Assembly (NCBI RefSeq): GCF_015752155.1
Contig: NZ_JADOVI010000017.1
Location: forward strand, 1 to 60,833
DNA: 60,833 nucleotides
DNA from: Cryobacterium sp. MP_M3
Lineage (GTDB): Bacteria > Actinomycetota > Actinomycetes > Actinomycetales > Microbacteriaceae
Direction of reading: 5' to 3'
The translations under genes were made by a program, and so were the position numbers. The notes below the pieces were generated by a model. The model had not been told where the DNA came from. It searched no databases and was given only the letters and a program-made list of their open reading frames with translations. Shown here one piece after another: positions 51,906 to 60,810 of the stretch (position 1 is the stretch's first letter; each line of letters opens with the position of its first letter).

Positions 51906-53188
51906 AGTTCGGCTCCTTCCAGAGCGGTGTCGCGCAGGGTCTCGGTGATCACCTTGATGGAGATCGTGGCGGGAGGCTCGATCAGGGGCAGTTCGCCTGT
52001 GGTGGTGGTGACGTTGCCGAGGGCAGCCAGCAGGGTCACCCGGGGGATCACGCCGAGGAGCCGGTTCTTCGCATCAACGACGGCGATGGCCAGGTCGCTG
52101 CCGACCGACGGTTCGACCAGGTCGACCAGGGGGGTGTCCGGGGTGACCGAGGTGGCGTCGCCGCGGATGATGGAGCGCAGGTCGGTCTCGCCGGCCTTGA
52201 CCTGGCGCAGCACGTCGCGGTCGCGGACGACTCCGGCGAAGCTGCGGTCCCGGTTGAGCACGAACGTCGCGGAGGTCTGCAGGTCCCGCATGGTGCGGAG
52301 AGCCGCGCGGGGGCCGGCCGTGATCGTCACGACGCTGCGGACCGGTTCCATCACGCTCGCCGCGGTGAGCACCCGGGCGCGGTCGACGTCCTGCACGAAC
52401 TGGGCGACGTAGTCGTTGGCCGGGTCGGTCAGGATCTCCTCGGGTGTGCCGATCTGCACGATGCGCCCGTCGCGCATCACCGCGATCCGGTCGCCGAGGA
52501 ACATCGCCTCATTGAGGTCGTGGGTGATGAAGATGATGGTCTTGCCGAGTTCGGCCTGCAGTTCGATCAGCTGTTCCTGCATTTCGCGGCGGATCAGCGG
52601 GTCGAGCGCGGAGAACGCCTCGTCCATCAGGAGAACGTCCGTGTCTGCGGCGAGGGCACGGCCGAGGCCGACTCGCTGCTGCATGCCACCGGAGAGTTCA
52701 GAGGGCAGGCTGTCGGCCCAGCCGTCGAGGCCGACCAGACGGATGATGGTGCTCGCGCGCTCCAGGCGCTCGGCCCGGGCGACGCCCTGCACCTCGAGCC
52801 CGTAGGCGACGTTGTCGATCACGGTGCGGTGCGGCAGAAGCGCGAAGTGCTGGAACACCATTGACACGTTGTTGCGGCGAACGTCACGCAGCTGCGTGGC
52901 CGGGATCCCGGTGATGGATTGCCCGGCGACCGTCACGGTGCCGGAGGTCGCGTCGAGCAGCCCGTTGAGCATGCGGATGAGGGTGGACTTGCCCGAACCG
53001 GACAGTCCCATCACGACGAAGATCTCTCCGCGTCGCACCTCGAAGGAGGCGTCGATGACGGCGGCGGTGCCCAGGGAGGCAACCTCGTCCCGGGTGGCCC
53101 CGGCGGTCAGTTTCTTGACCATTTCGTGCGGGCGGCGCCCGAACGCTTTGTACAGTCGATCGGCCTTGACGGCAATGGTTTCGGTCAC
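51902..53188 (-). CDS. proV: Glycine betaine/proline ABC transporter ATP-binding protein
   Basis: 428 residues from GTG 53188 (GGAG binding site). Walker A GLSGSGKST, signature LSGGMQQRVGLGRAL and Walker B VLLMDEAFSALDP are intact. The C-terminal ~140 residues form two CBS domains (VTPDTPLVDLVEPSV, RLLGVIPRVTLL), which in OpuA sense ionic strength. First gene of the osmoprotectant operon. Confidence 0.96.
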   Translation of the reverse strand: MTETIAVKADRLYKAFGRRPHEMVKKLTAGATRDEVASLGTAAVIDASFEVRRGEIFVVMGLSGSGKSTLIRMLNGLLDATSGTVTVAGQSITGIPATQLRDVRRNNVSMVFQHFALLPHRTVIDNVAYGLEVQGVARAERLERASTIIRLVGLDGWADSLPSELSGGMQQRVGLGRALAADTDVLLMDEAFSALDPLIRREMQEQLIELQAELGKTIIFITHDLNEAMFLGDRIAVMRDGRIVQIGTPEEILTDPANDYVAQFVQDVDRARVLTAASVMEPVRSVVTITAGPRAALRTMRDLQTSATFVLNRDRSFAGVVRDRDVLRQVKAGETDLRSIIRGDATSVTPDTPLVDLVEPSVGSDLAIAVVDAKNRLLGVIPRVTLLAALGNVTTTTGELPLIEPPATISIKVITETLRDTALEGAEL

Positions 53189-53427
53189 GGATTCTCCGAT
53201 GCACGACGGCGTGGCCGTTCTCACGGTCGACGATCGGGTGCACGCTTTGTCGAACGGGTGGGCCGTGACCGGCCCGGCACCATTCCGGCGGGGGCTGGGG
53301 CGACCATGGGGCCGACTCCATCAGAGCCTCACCGTACGCCCACGGCCGACAAGGCTGGCGGCATCGTGTTCGCGTTCTGGTGAAGGGTTGTTAGACCAAA
53401 GTGAACTCTAACACAATCCCCCTTTTT
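53189..53427. other. Intergenic region upstream of proV
   Basis: About 240 bp between the proV start and the dctA terminator. It should contain the proVWX promoter. I see no clear inverted repeat; a short AT-rich stretch (TTAGACCAAAGTGAACTCTAACACAA, about 53390-53415) is the only notable feature and may lie near the end of the dctA transcript. Confidence 0.35.
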
Positions 53428-53457
53428 GGGGGGCCGATCCGCTGTGTCCGGCCCCCC
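53428..53457 (-). terminator. dctA terminator hairpin
   Basis: GGGGGGCC / GGCCCCCC, 8-bp arms with a 14-base loop, 10 bp downstream of the dctA stop on the minus strand. The flanking CCTTTTT is on the wrong side for a leftward U-run, so termination may rely on the stem, as is common in actinobacteria. Confidence 0.65.
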
Positions 53458-53466
53458 TGCTTCCCG

Positions 53467-54858
53467 TCAGCGTGCCGGGGTCGACGCTCCCGCGAGCACC
53501 GGCGTCTCCGCCACGTCGGGGCGTTCGGCCGGCGAGACCGGGGCGCCGTGGTGCGCGATCATGGTCGTCTCGTCGAACGGGTCCTGGCGGTCGAGCACCC
53601 GGTCGACCTGGGCGCGGTCGATCTCCCTGGTCCACGATCCGATCAGCACGGTGGCCACCGCGTTTCCGGTGAAGTTGGTCAGTGCGCGGGCCTCGGACAT
53701 GAACCGGTCGATGCCCACGATGAAGCCGACCCCGTCGAGCAGCTGCGGGGCGTGGGCCTGCAGTCCCGCGGCAAGAGTGGCCAGACCCGCGCCGGAGACG
53801 CCGGCCGCTCCCTTCGAAGCGATGATCATGAAGACGAGCAGCCCGATCTGCTCCCCCAGCTTCAGCGGCTGGTCCATCGCGGTGGCGATGAACAGCGAGG
53901 CCATGGTCAGGTAGATGGCCGTGCCGTCGAGGTTGAAGGAGTAGCCGGTGGGGACGGTGACGCCGACCACGGGCTTGGACACGCCCAGGTGCTCCATCTT
54001 GGCAATCAGGCGGGGCAGGGCCGCCTCGGAGGAGGAGGTGGAGAAGATGAGCAGGTACTCCCGGCCGAGGTAGCGCATCAGCTTGAAGATGTTGACGCCC
54101 GTGACGATTTTGAGCAGCCCGCCGAGGATGACCACGATGAACAGGGCGCAGGTCAGGTAGAACGCGCCCATCAAGGTGAAGAGACTGATCACTGCCTGGA
54201 TGCCGGTGGAGCCGACGACCGCCGCGATCGCGCCGAAGGCGCCGATCGGCGCGAGCCACATCACCATGATCAGGATGCGGAAGACGAGCGCCTGCACGTG
54301 GGCGATGCCCTCGAGGATCGGCTTGCCGGCCTTGCCCATCTTCTGCAGAGCGAAACCGGCGATTAGGGCCACGAGGAGCGTCTGCAGGATGTTGCCGGCG
54401 GTGAGCGCGGAGAACAGCGTCGTCGGGATGATCCCGAGCAGGAAGCCCTGCGAGTCGGCGGCCACCGGCGCGGCATATTCGGCCGGTTTGAGGTTGAGGC
54501 CGGCACCGGGCTGGATCAGGTTGCCGACCAGCAGGCCGATGGCCAGGGCGAAGGTGGACATGACGAGGAAGTACCCGAGCGCCAGCCCGCCGATCTTGCC
54601 GACCGTGGCCGCCTTGGCGATCGACCCGATGCCGAGGATGATCGTGCAGAAGATGATCGGCGAGATCATCATCTTGATCAGGGCGATGAAGACATCGCCG
54701 AGCGGCTTGAGGGACACGGCGAAGCCGTCCGGGCCACCGAAGACCAGCCCGACGACGACGCCGAGCACGACGGCGATGATGACCGCCAGGTAGAGGTAGT
54801 GGGACTTGTCGATCCGTTTCGCCGGCTTGCCGGCGCGAGTTGCTCGCGGTGATGCCAT
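53467..54858 (-). CDS. dctA: C4-dicarboxylate/cation symporter DctA
   Basis: 463 residues. DAACS-family layout: KMMISPIIFCTIILGI, the serine-rich hairpin STSSSEAALP, the helix TGYSFNLDGTAIYLTMA and the C-terminal hairpin ASKGAAGVSGAG with the NxxxD-like ion site FTGNAVATVLIG. It imports succinate, fumarate and malate with protons or sodium. It is divergent from a CitA/DcuS-type sensor kinase and its regulator, which probably control it. Confidence 0.96.
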   Translation of the reverse strand: MASPRATRAGKPAKRIDKSHYLYLAVIIAVVLGVVVGLVFGGPDGFAVSLKPLGDVFIALIKMMISPIIFCTIILGIGSIAKAATVGKIGGLALGYFLVMSTFALAIGLLVGNLIQPGAGLNLKPAEYAAPVAADSQGFLLGIIPTTLFSALTAGNILQTLLVALIAGFALQKMGKAGKPILEGIAHVQALVFRILIMVMWLAPIGAFGAIAAVVGSTGIQAVISLFTLMGAFYLTCALFIVVILGGLLKIVTGVNIFKLMRYLGREYLLIFSTSSSEAALPRLIAKMEHLGVSKPVVGVTVPTGYSFNLDGTAIYLTMASLFIATAMDQPLKLGEQIGLLVFMIIASKGAAGVSGAGLATLAAGLQAHAPQLLDGVGFIVGIDRFMSEARALTNFTGNAVATVLIGSWTREIDRAQVDRVLDRQDPFDETTMIAHHGAPVSPAERPDVAETPVLAGASTPAR

Positions 54859-55006
54859 GAAAGACTCCTTTGTCTAGTGTCTAGGCTTGAGGTGGACGCG
54901 AGGCGCCGACGACAATCCGTGGTGCGTTTCAGACTGGTCGACGAGGCGGCGTCCGTCACCGTTGCGGTCATACTGTTCACGATGCGAGAGCCGGGAGGCG
55001 GATGCG

Positions 55007-56671
55007 ATGGGTCCCGGCTGGAGCATCGCCCGGCGCCTGTTCGTGGCGCACGCCCTGTTCATCGTGGTCGCGGCCTTGTTCGTCGGGGTGGCGTCGTTCG
55101 TCGACGCCCGGGACCGCGGCTACGCGGAGACTGAGCAGCGGATGCTGTCTGTCGCCACCGCCATCGCCGAGAACCCGCTCGTGCTCGAGGCCAGCCGTTC
55201 CGCCGACCCCAGCGGCCTCCTGCAGCCGTATGCCCTGCGGGTGACCCGTGACGGCGGCCTCGACTTCATCACGATCATGGCGCCGGACCGCATCCGGTGG
55301 ACGCACCCCACCGCATCCGAGATCGGCCGGCCCTACATCGGCACGATCGGCAAAGCGCTGGCCGGCACCGCATTCACCGAGGTGACGACCGGCACGCTCG
55401 GGCCGTCGGTTCGCGCCGTCGTGCCGGTCGTCGACGACCAGGGCGTCGTGCGCGCCCTGGTGGCAGCCGGCGTCAAGACCAGCAACCTGTCGATCGCCCT
55501 CAGCGCGAGGCTCCCCGCCGTGCTCGGCCTGGCCCTGGCCTTGCTGCTGGCCGGGTCGGTGGCCACCTGGCTGCTCGGGCGCTACCTGCGCCGGGTCACC
55601 CTGGGCTGGGGTCCTGAGCAGCTCGCGCAGCTCTTCGTCTACTACGACTCGGTGCTGCATTCCGTGCGCGAAGGCCTGGTGCTGGTCGACCTCACCGGCG
55701 AGCTCGTGCTCTACAACGACCAGGCCGCCCGGTTGCTGGGCATCCCGGCCCGGCCGCCGGGGCAGGCCATCTCCCCCGGCAGCCCGACCCTCGCCCAGCT
55801 CGAGCTTCCGGCCGGCCTCGGCGAACTCCTCAGGAGCGGCCGGAGCGCCGTCGACGAGATCCACCTGACCGACACCCGGGTGCTCGTGGTCAGCCAGCAG
55901 CCGGCGCTGGCTCCCTCGGCGGGCCTCCGCCATCGGCCCCTTCCGATGGGGTGGGTCGCGACGATCCGCGACCACACCGAACTGCAGTCCCTGGGCACCG
56001 AACTGGCCTCGACGCGCACCCTGTCGGACGCCCTCCGTGCGCAGACCCACGAGCACGCCAACCGGCTGCACACCATCGTGTCCCTGATGGAGCTGGGCCG
56101 CGTTCCGGAAGCGCTCGACTTCGCCACGAACGACCTCGAGGTGAGCCAGCGGCTCACCGACGAGATGATCGGCTCCGTTGACGAACCCGTGCTCAGCGCC
56201 CTGCTGATGGGGAAGTTCGCCCAGGCGGCCGAGCTGGGCGTGCGGCTCACCGTGGACGCCTCGGGCACCCTGGCCGACTCCGGCCTGTCCGTCCAGGACC
56301 TGGTGACGGTCGTCGGCAACCTGATCGACAACGCCCTCGACGCCGCGGCTGGGGGCGAATCGCCGCGCGAGGTCCACCTGGCGGTGACCAGCGCCGGCGG
56401 CGACGTCGTCATCGAGGTGTCGGACAGCGGGCCGGGAGTGGATCCCGATGCCGTCGCGGATATCCTCCGCCACGGCTACAGCACGAAGGAACCGGGCGTT
56501 CACGGGCGCGGCCTGGGCCTGGCCCTGGTGCGCCAGGCCGTCAACCGTCTCGGCGGCACCCTCACCATCGAACGGCGGGGCGGCGCGGTGTTCACCGTCA
56601 CGCTCCCCGGTGCGGCAACCCCGGCCGGCCGGACTGCCCCCCTCGCGACGGAGGCTGACTCTCGTGCCTGA
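55007..56671 (+). CDS. Sensor histidine kinase, CitA/DcuS family
   Basis: 554 residues from ATG 55007 (GGGAGG binding site). Helix 1 (about 8-30), an extracytoplasmic PAS-like sensor (about 32-168) with the LxxP.. region IRWTHPTASEIGRPYIG that holds the Arg/His carboxylate ligands, helix 2 (about 173-195), a cytoplasmic PAS (about 205-320), then the kinase core. The phospho-acceptor is His348 in THEHANRLH; NLIDNALDAA and GRGLGLALV are the N and G2 boxes. It should sense a C4-dicarboxylate or citrate. It overlaps the regulator gene by 8 bp. Confidence 0.94.
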   Translation: MGPGWSIARRLFVAHALFIVVAALFVGVASFVDARDRGYAETEQRMLSVATAIAENPLVLEASRSADPSGLLQPYALRVTRDGGLDFITIMAPDRIRWTHPTASEIGRPYIGTIGKALAGTAFTEVTTGTLGPSVRAVVPVVDDQGVVRALVAAGVKTSNLSIALSARLPAVLGLALALLLAGSVATWLLGRYLRRVTLGWGPEQLAQLFVYYDSVLHSVREGLVLVDLTGELVLYNDQAARLLGIPARPPGQAISPGSPTLAQLELPAGLGELLRSGRSAVDEIHLTDTRVLVVSQQPALAPSAGLRHRPLPMGWVATIRDHTELQSLGTELASTRTLSDALRAQTHEHANRLHTIVSLMELGRVPEALDFATNDLEVSQRLTDEMIGSVDEPVLSALLMGKFAQAAELGVRLTVDASGTLADSGLSVQDLVTVVGNLIDNALDAAAGGESPREVHLAVTSAGGDVVIEVSDSGPGVDPDAVADILRHGYSTKEPGVHGRGLGLALVRQAVNRLGGTLTIERRGGAVFTVTLPGAATPAGRTAPLATEADSRA

Positions 56672-57365
56672 CACCGACATCCGGGTGCTCGTCGTCGAGG
56701 ACGAGGCCATCGCCGCCGAGGCTCACACCGCGTACCTGGGCCGGCTGACCGGGTTCGTGCACGCCGGGACCGCCACCGACGGCCACACCGCCCTGCGCCT
56801 CCTGTCGGCCGCGGCCTCCCTCGGCCAGCCGATCGACCTTGTCCTGATGGATATGACCCTGCCCGACCTGCACGGCCTGGACGTGAGCCGGCGGATGCGT
56901 TCGGCCGGGCTGGTGACCGACATCATCGCGATCACGGCCGTGCGCGACCTGCAGGTCGTGCGCGGCGCGGTCGCCGCGGGGATTGTGCAGTACCTGATCA
57001 AGCCGTTCACCTATGCCACCTTCGCGCAGAAGCTGGCGCAGTACCGCGATTTTCGCCTCCAGCTCGGCACCCCGTCCGCGCTCACCTCGCAGACCGACGT
57101 CGACCAGGCCTTCGCAAGCCTCCGCACGCCCAGCGAACTGCCACGGCCCAAGGGACTGGCCGAGGGCACCCTCGTCGCCGTGGTCGACTTCGTGAAGACG
57201 AGCAGCCGGCCGATCTCGTCCAGCGAGGTCATGGACGAACTCGGGATGTCCCGGGTGACGGCCAGGCGCTACCTCGAGTACCTGGCCGACTCCGGTTCTG
57301 TGCTGCGCAGCCCCCGGTATGGCACTCCCGGTCGGCCCGAGAACGAGTACTCCTGGCGGCGGTAG
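56664..57365 (+). CDS. Response regulator, CitB/DcuR family
   Basis: 233 residues from GTG 56664, which lies inside the last codons of the kinase gene. Receiver domain: VVEDEA, phospho-acceptor Asp63 (LVLMDMTLPD), conserved Thr (ITAV) and Lys in YLIKPF. The C-terminal region (VAVVDFVKTSSRPISSSEVMDELGMSRVTARRYLEYL) is the winged-helix-like CitB DNA-binding domain. It is the likely activator of dctA. Confidence 0.95.
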   Translation: MPDTDIRVLVVEDEAIAAEAHTAYLGRLTGFVHAGTATDGHTALRLLSAAASLGQPIDLVLMDMTLPDLHGLDVSRRMRSAGLVTDIIAITAVRDLQVVRGAVAAGIVQYLIKPFTYATFAQKLAQYRDFRLQLGTPSALTSQTDVDQAFASLRTPSELPRPKGLAEGTLVAVVDFVKTSSRPISSSEVMDELGMSRVTARRYLEYLADSGSVLRSPRYGTPGRPENEYSWRR

Positions 57366-57387
57366 CCCGGCCGAGGGGTCTTCCCGG

Positions 57388-58443
57388 TCACGGCCGGGTC
57401 GATGACGGCACCGGGCGCCGCAGCACCCCGAGCCGCAGCGACAGGTAGGACACCAGCGCGAGGGGAATCGGCAGCCAGTACTCAAGCAGCCGCCAGCCGA
57501 TCACGGCGACCAGGGCGGTCGACGGCGGTGTGCCGAAGGCGATCAGGGCAGGCACGAGCACCCCCTCCACGATGCCCAGTCCACCGGGGGTCAGCGGCAG
57601 CAGGGCCAGGATGCCGCCCAGACCGTAAACGGTGAGGAGCGCGCCGATCCCGAGCGTGTGCCCGAGCGCGGCGAGCAGGACTCCGAGCGCCGCGGCGTCC
57701 AGTAACCAGTTGGCCGCGGCCAGGGTGAGCGCGATCGCCATCCGTCCGGGGTCGGTCACGAGTTCGACGACCTGCTCGGCGATCTTCCGCACGAACCCCT
57801 CGGCCTGGTCGGGGGTGACGAACGGGAGGCGGCCCACGGTCGCCCGAGCCCATGCGACCGCCCGGTCGGTGCGCCTGGTCAGCAGCCAGGCTCCCGCGAT
57901 CACCCCGACCAGCAGCGCGAGCACGACGAGGATGGCGAGCAGGTAGAAGCCGCCGGTCGGCACCGCGGCGAGGGACAACGCGATGCCGACGACGAAGATC
58001 GCGCCCAGGACGAGGTTCGATCCCATCGTCTCGATCGTGGCGGTCATGAAGGCCCTCGCCCGGCGCACCCCGGCGCGCTGGAGCAGCCGGAACCGCACGG
58101 CGGCAGCGGTGGCGCCGCCGCCGGGAACAACGTGATTGATGCCCAGGTCGGTGATATCGATCCGGAGCAGGGTGAAGTAGGAGGGTCTGCCGGGCCCCAG
58201 GATGGCCACGGTCAGCGCGCTGAAAGCCACCAGCGTCGTGAGTTCCAGTGCCGCGGCCAGCAGCACGAGCGGCAGCGAGATCCGTTCGAGCGTGTAGAGG
58301 GCACGCCGCGCCTCGGCGAACTGCGGAACGACGACGAACCAGACCGTCAGGCCCAGGATGACCAGGGACAGCACGACCCTGAGCCACCGCGGCACCCGCG
58401 GGAACCGCCGGCCGTCGGAAGCCGGGACAGTGATCTGACGCAT
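57388..58443 (-). CDS. Lysylphosphatidylglycerol synthase TM-region/flippase-like membrane protein
   Basis: 351 residues from ATG 58443. Eight or so helices with the family motifs INHVVPGGGATAAAVRFRLL, GLGGILALLPLTPGGLGIVEGVLVPALIAFG and EYWLPIPLALVSYL. This is the UPF0104/AglD-type domain found in MprF and in free-standing lipid-carrier proteins; it lacks the MprF catalytic domain, so it is probably a flippase-like protein. The neighbouring DinB gene lies 19 bp upstream on the same strand. Confidence 0.9.
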   Translation of the reverse strand: MRQITVPASDGRRFPRVPRWLRVVLSLVILGLTVWFVVVPQFAEARRALYTLERISLPLVLLAAALELTTLVAFSALTVAILGPGRPSYFTLLRIDITDLGINHVVPGGGATAAAVRFRLLQRAGVRRARAFMTATIETMGSNLVLGAIFVVGIALSLAAVPTGGFYLLAILVVLALLVGVIAGAWLLTRRTDRAVAWARATVGRLPFVTPDQAEGFVRKIAEQVVELVTDPGRMAIALTLAAANWLLDAAALGVLLAALGHTLGIGALLTVYGLGGILALLPLTPGGLGIVEGVLVPALIAFGTPPSTALVAVIGWRLLEYWLPIPLALVSYLSLRLGVLRRPVPSSTRP

Positions 58444-58462
58444 GGCGTTCGGTCGGAGCCGC

Positions 58463-58975
58463 TCAGTGTCCGGCGCGCTCCGCCAGGCCTCGCACATAGG
58501 CGGCCTGGCCGACGTGCTGCAGGTCGTCGACGATCACACTCACCAGCCGCACGGCCAGGGTGACCGGCGGAGTCCACCGGATGTCAACGATCCGGGCGAA
58601 GTCGGCCTCGGCCAGCGTCGCGAGATAGTCGATCGTGCGGGCATGCACCGCGTCGTGATACCCCGCCAGCAGTGCCGCATCCGAGCGAACGGCGCCCACC
58701 TCGTCGGCACTCTGGCCGTAGCCCGTGGCCGCCGGGTCGAAGGGCAGGGCGAGCCGTTCCGCCCAGCCCTCGCCGGTCCACACCTGTTCGGCGCCCCGCA
58801 GCTCGGCGAGGTGGTCGTCCTGCACTCGGGTGAGGTGCCAGATCAACCAGGCGATCGTGTTCGCACCGGGGTCGGGCCGGAAGGTGAGCACCTCGCTGCC
58901 GGCATCGCGCAGCACCGAATGCACGGCAGCGTTCACCCGCCCGAAGGAGTCCGTCACCAGCTCGATCGACAGCAT
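58463..58975 (-). CDS. DinB family protein (DUF664, mycothiol transferase-like)
   Basis: 170 residues from ATG 58975. The four-helix DinB fold has the three metal-binding His positions in VNAAVHSVL, WLIWHLTRVQDDHLAEL and VDDLQHVGQAAYVRG. Actinobacterial DUF664 members include mycothiol- or bacillithiol-dependent S-transferases and detoxification enzymes; the thiol co-substrate cannot be read here. It shares a 152-bp divergent region with the AdoMetDC-like gene. Confidence 0.88.
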   Translation of the reverse strand: MLSIELVTDSFGRVNAAVHSVLRDAGSEVLTFRPDPGANTIAWLIWHLTRVQDDHLAELRGAEQVWTGEGWAERLALPFDPAATGYGQSADEVGAVRSDAALLAGYHDAVHARTIDYLATLAEADFARIVDIRWTPPVTLAVRLVSVIVDDLQHVGQAAYVRGLAERAGH

Positions 58976-59127
58976 CCGCGCTCCTTCGTCTTGTAGGGCA
59001 CAGGCTAGTCCCGCCGCTCGTGCGCGCACTCGGGAAAAAGTAGGGCACTTCAAATGATAATCTCAGGTTGTGCGGCGTTTGACGACCCGGTCTCGCCGCT
59101 GGAACGGGTTCCTGGGGGCTTGTCTGG

Positions 59128-59469
59128 ATGATTGATCTCGCACCGTCGATCTATCGTCAACGACTGGTGATCGAGGCGTACCCGCAGGAAGCGATCAGCG
59201 CCGACCAGATCACCCGGTATCTTGCCGGCCTGGCTCCGGTCCTGGACATGACCGCCCTGATCGAACCGGTGACGCATCGCAGCGACGCGTTCGGCTGGGC
59301 CGGTTGGACGCACTGGGAAACTTCGGGAGCGCATTTCTACGCCTGGGAGCAGCCCGTCCTCTTCTACAGCGTGGACATCTACACCTGCAAGGCATTCGAC
59401 CCGCTCACCGCGGTCGAATACACGAAGGGCTTCTTCGGCAGCGACGACGCCGTCTACAAGGAGTTTTGA
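59128..59469 (+). CDS. S-adenosylmethionine decarboxylase-like (SpeD-type) pyruvoyl enzyme
   Basis: 113 residues. The segment WETSGAHFYAWEQP...VDIYTCKAF aligns with the SpeD core (SESHxxIHTWPE...VDIFTCG): Ser66 matches the self-cleaving serine that becomes the pyruvoyl group, the Trp is 7 residues later (Trp73), and Cys87 is near the proton-donor Cys. The active-site His (+5) is Tyr71 here, with His69 nearby. It would decarboxylate AdoMet or, as in neofunctionalised relatives, ornithine or arginine. TGATG couples it to the next gene. No spermidine synthase is nearby, so a polyamine role is not supported. Confidence 0.7.
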   Translation: MIDLAPSIYRQRLVIEAYPQEAISADQITRYLAGLAPVLDMTALIEPVTHRSDAFGWAGWTHWETSGAHFYAWEQPVLFYSVDIYTCKAFDPLTAVEYTKGFFGSDDAVYKEF

Positions 59470-60278
59470 TGACGGATCGGCGCGTCGTCGCGGAGACCGC
59501 CGAGTTCACGCCCAGCTACGACCTGTCCCTGGAAGAGGTCGGAGCCCTCACCGTGGGACTCCTGGCCTCCGTCGCCCGCGACTGGCCCGAGAAATACCGC
59601 TATATCGGAATCGAAATCGCCGGTGAGAGTCCGTTCTCCAACATCGCCCGCCATATCGAACGAGTCGTGTTCGAGGCGTCTTTCGGCAATGATGCCGCCC
59701 AGATGACGGCCGAATACGGCCCGTACGAGGCAGGCAGCGTCTTCTTCGTTTCGATCGACCGCTCCACCGGGATGCCGAGCGGAGCGCTCCGGATCATCGG
59801 CGATTCCCCGCAGGGCTTCAAGACCCTCAACGACGCCCGATCCGCGCCGTTTGGCATCCTGCCGGAGGACGTGGCGCGGCAGCACGCCATCGGCGACCGG
59901 GGCACCCTCTGGGACGTCGGGACCGTCGCGGTCCTGCCCGAGCACCGCAGCGGTGCGGGGGCCGTCAGCGTGCAGCTCTATCGCGCGATGTACCTGTCCG
60001 CGCTGCGGCAGGGAATCGACCATCTCGTGTCCATCATCGACGCGGTTCCGTTGCGGAAACTGGTCGACTATCTGGGCATCCCGTTCGTTCCACTTGCCGG
60101 CTCCGCGCCCGGACCCTACCTGGGGTCTCCGATGAGCCAGGCCGTGTACTGCCATGTCCCCGACTTCCAGCCCCGGACGAAACGGCATCGGTGGACGGCC
60201 AAGGGATTTCTCGCTCGGAAGGCCCTCGCCCGCCTGGCCAGGGGCAGCGAAGACGACGCGCTCAGCCTGATTCCCTGA
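59469..60278 (+). CDS. GNAT-like acyltransferase paired with the SpeD-like enzyme
   Basis: 269 residues; its ATG overlaps the stop of the SpeD-like gene by one base. The middle region has LWDVGTVAVLPEHRSGAGAVSVQLYRAMYLSALRQGIDHLVSIID, the beta4/P-loop and helix of a GNAT/acyl-homoserine-lactone-synthase-like fold, and YLGIPFVPLAG with QAVYCHVPDF follows. The C-terminal ~50 residues are a basic extension. The gene's coupling to a pyruvoyl decarboxylase suggests that it acylates the amine product or uses decarboxylated AdoMet, but the substrate is not known. Other GNAT roles remain possible. Confidence 0.7.
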   Translation: MTDRRVVAETAEFTPSYDLSLEEVGALTVGLLASVARDWPEKYRYIGIEIAGESPFSNIARHIERVVFEASFGNDAAQMTAEYGPYEAGSVFFVSIDRSTGMPSGALRIIGDSPQGFKTLNDARSAPFGILPEDVARQHAIGDRGTLWDVGTVAVLPEHRSGAGAVSVQLYRAMYLSALRQGIDHLVSIIDAVPLRKLVDYLGIPFVPLAGSAPGPYLGSPMSQAVYCHVPDFQPRTKRHRWTAKGFLARKALARLARGSEDDALSLIP

Positions 60279-60347
60279 ACGAACCCTGCTCATCAGCTGT
60301 CCACGGACGGCCGACCGCGCGCCGGTCTCGAAAACCCGTGCACGAAA

Positions 60348-60385
60348 AAGGGCCGGATTCCTGTTCGCACAGGATTCCGGCCCTT
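60348..60385 (-). terminator. tRNA-Lys terminator
   Basis: AAGGGCCGGATTCCTGT / ACAGGATTCCGGCCCTT, 17-bp arms with one mismatch and a 4-base loop. Read leftward, the stem ends in CTTTTTCG, a good U-run, right after the encoded CCA of tRNA-Lys. Confidence 0.92.
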
Positions 60386-60390
60386 CATGG

Positions 60391-60463
<73 letters not shown>

Positions 60464-60743
60464 GTACCATGTTGCCAGTGGGCTGAGGACCCCGTCGTTA
60501 CGAGTGGATGACGCTCTGCACGGTCGAGTTTACCCCGGTCTGGTTCCGCCTGTTGCCGGGTAGCTCCCGTTGCTTTGTGGAGAGTTTCTGGCGAGCGGGT
60601 CAAATTCGCCGCTCAGCCACCGGCACGTGGCCCCCTCCCCCGGAGAGTTGCGACTGAGTGCCGCGCGGGAGAGACCCGCCAGACTTCCATGGCCCGACAC
60701 GACCACCAATCGTGCGTCGGGCGATAGTTGGCTCCGTCTGTTA
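60464..60743. other. Region upstream of tRNA-Lys without a supported gene
   Basis: 280 bp that should hold the tRNA-Lys promoter; I see no strong -35/-10 pair. The short open frames here have no family-like sequence. Its right side grades into the direct repeats at 60744. Confidence 0.4.
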
Positions 60744-60810
60744 GCGGCCATGCCAAACTGCCCATAGGCGGCCAGTAGAACTGCCCGTTGGTGGCCATGA
60801 GATCTGCCCA
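60744..60810. repeat. Three ~20-bp direct repeats, resembling an IS21-family end
   Basis: GCGGCCATGCCAAACTGCCC (60744), GCGGCCAGTAGAACTGCCC (60768) and GTGGCCATGAGATCTGCCC (60791), with a period of 23-24 bp. Multiple repeats with a GYGGCCA...CTGCCC core are known from the ends of IS21-type elements in actinobacteria, where the transposase IstA binds. The element body would lie beyond the right edge. This assignment rests on pattern recall, not on a search. Confidence 0.5.

Noticed and set aside
59128..59469. Annotation of the SpeD-like gene as speD for spermidine synthesis
   Set aside because: The active-site His is replaced, no speE-like gene is near and the partner is an acyltransferase, so the gene symbol is not justified.
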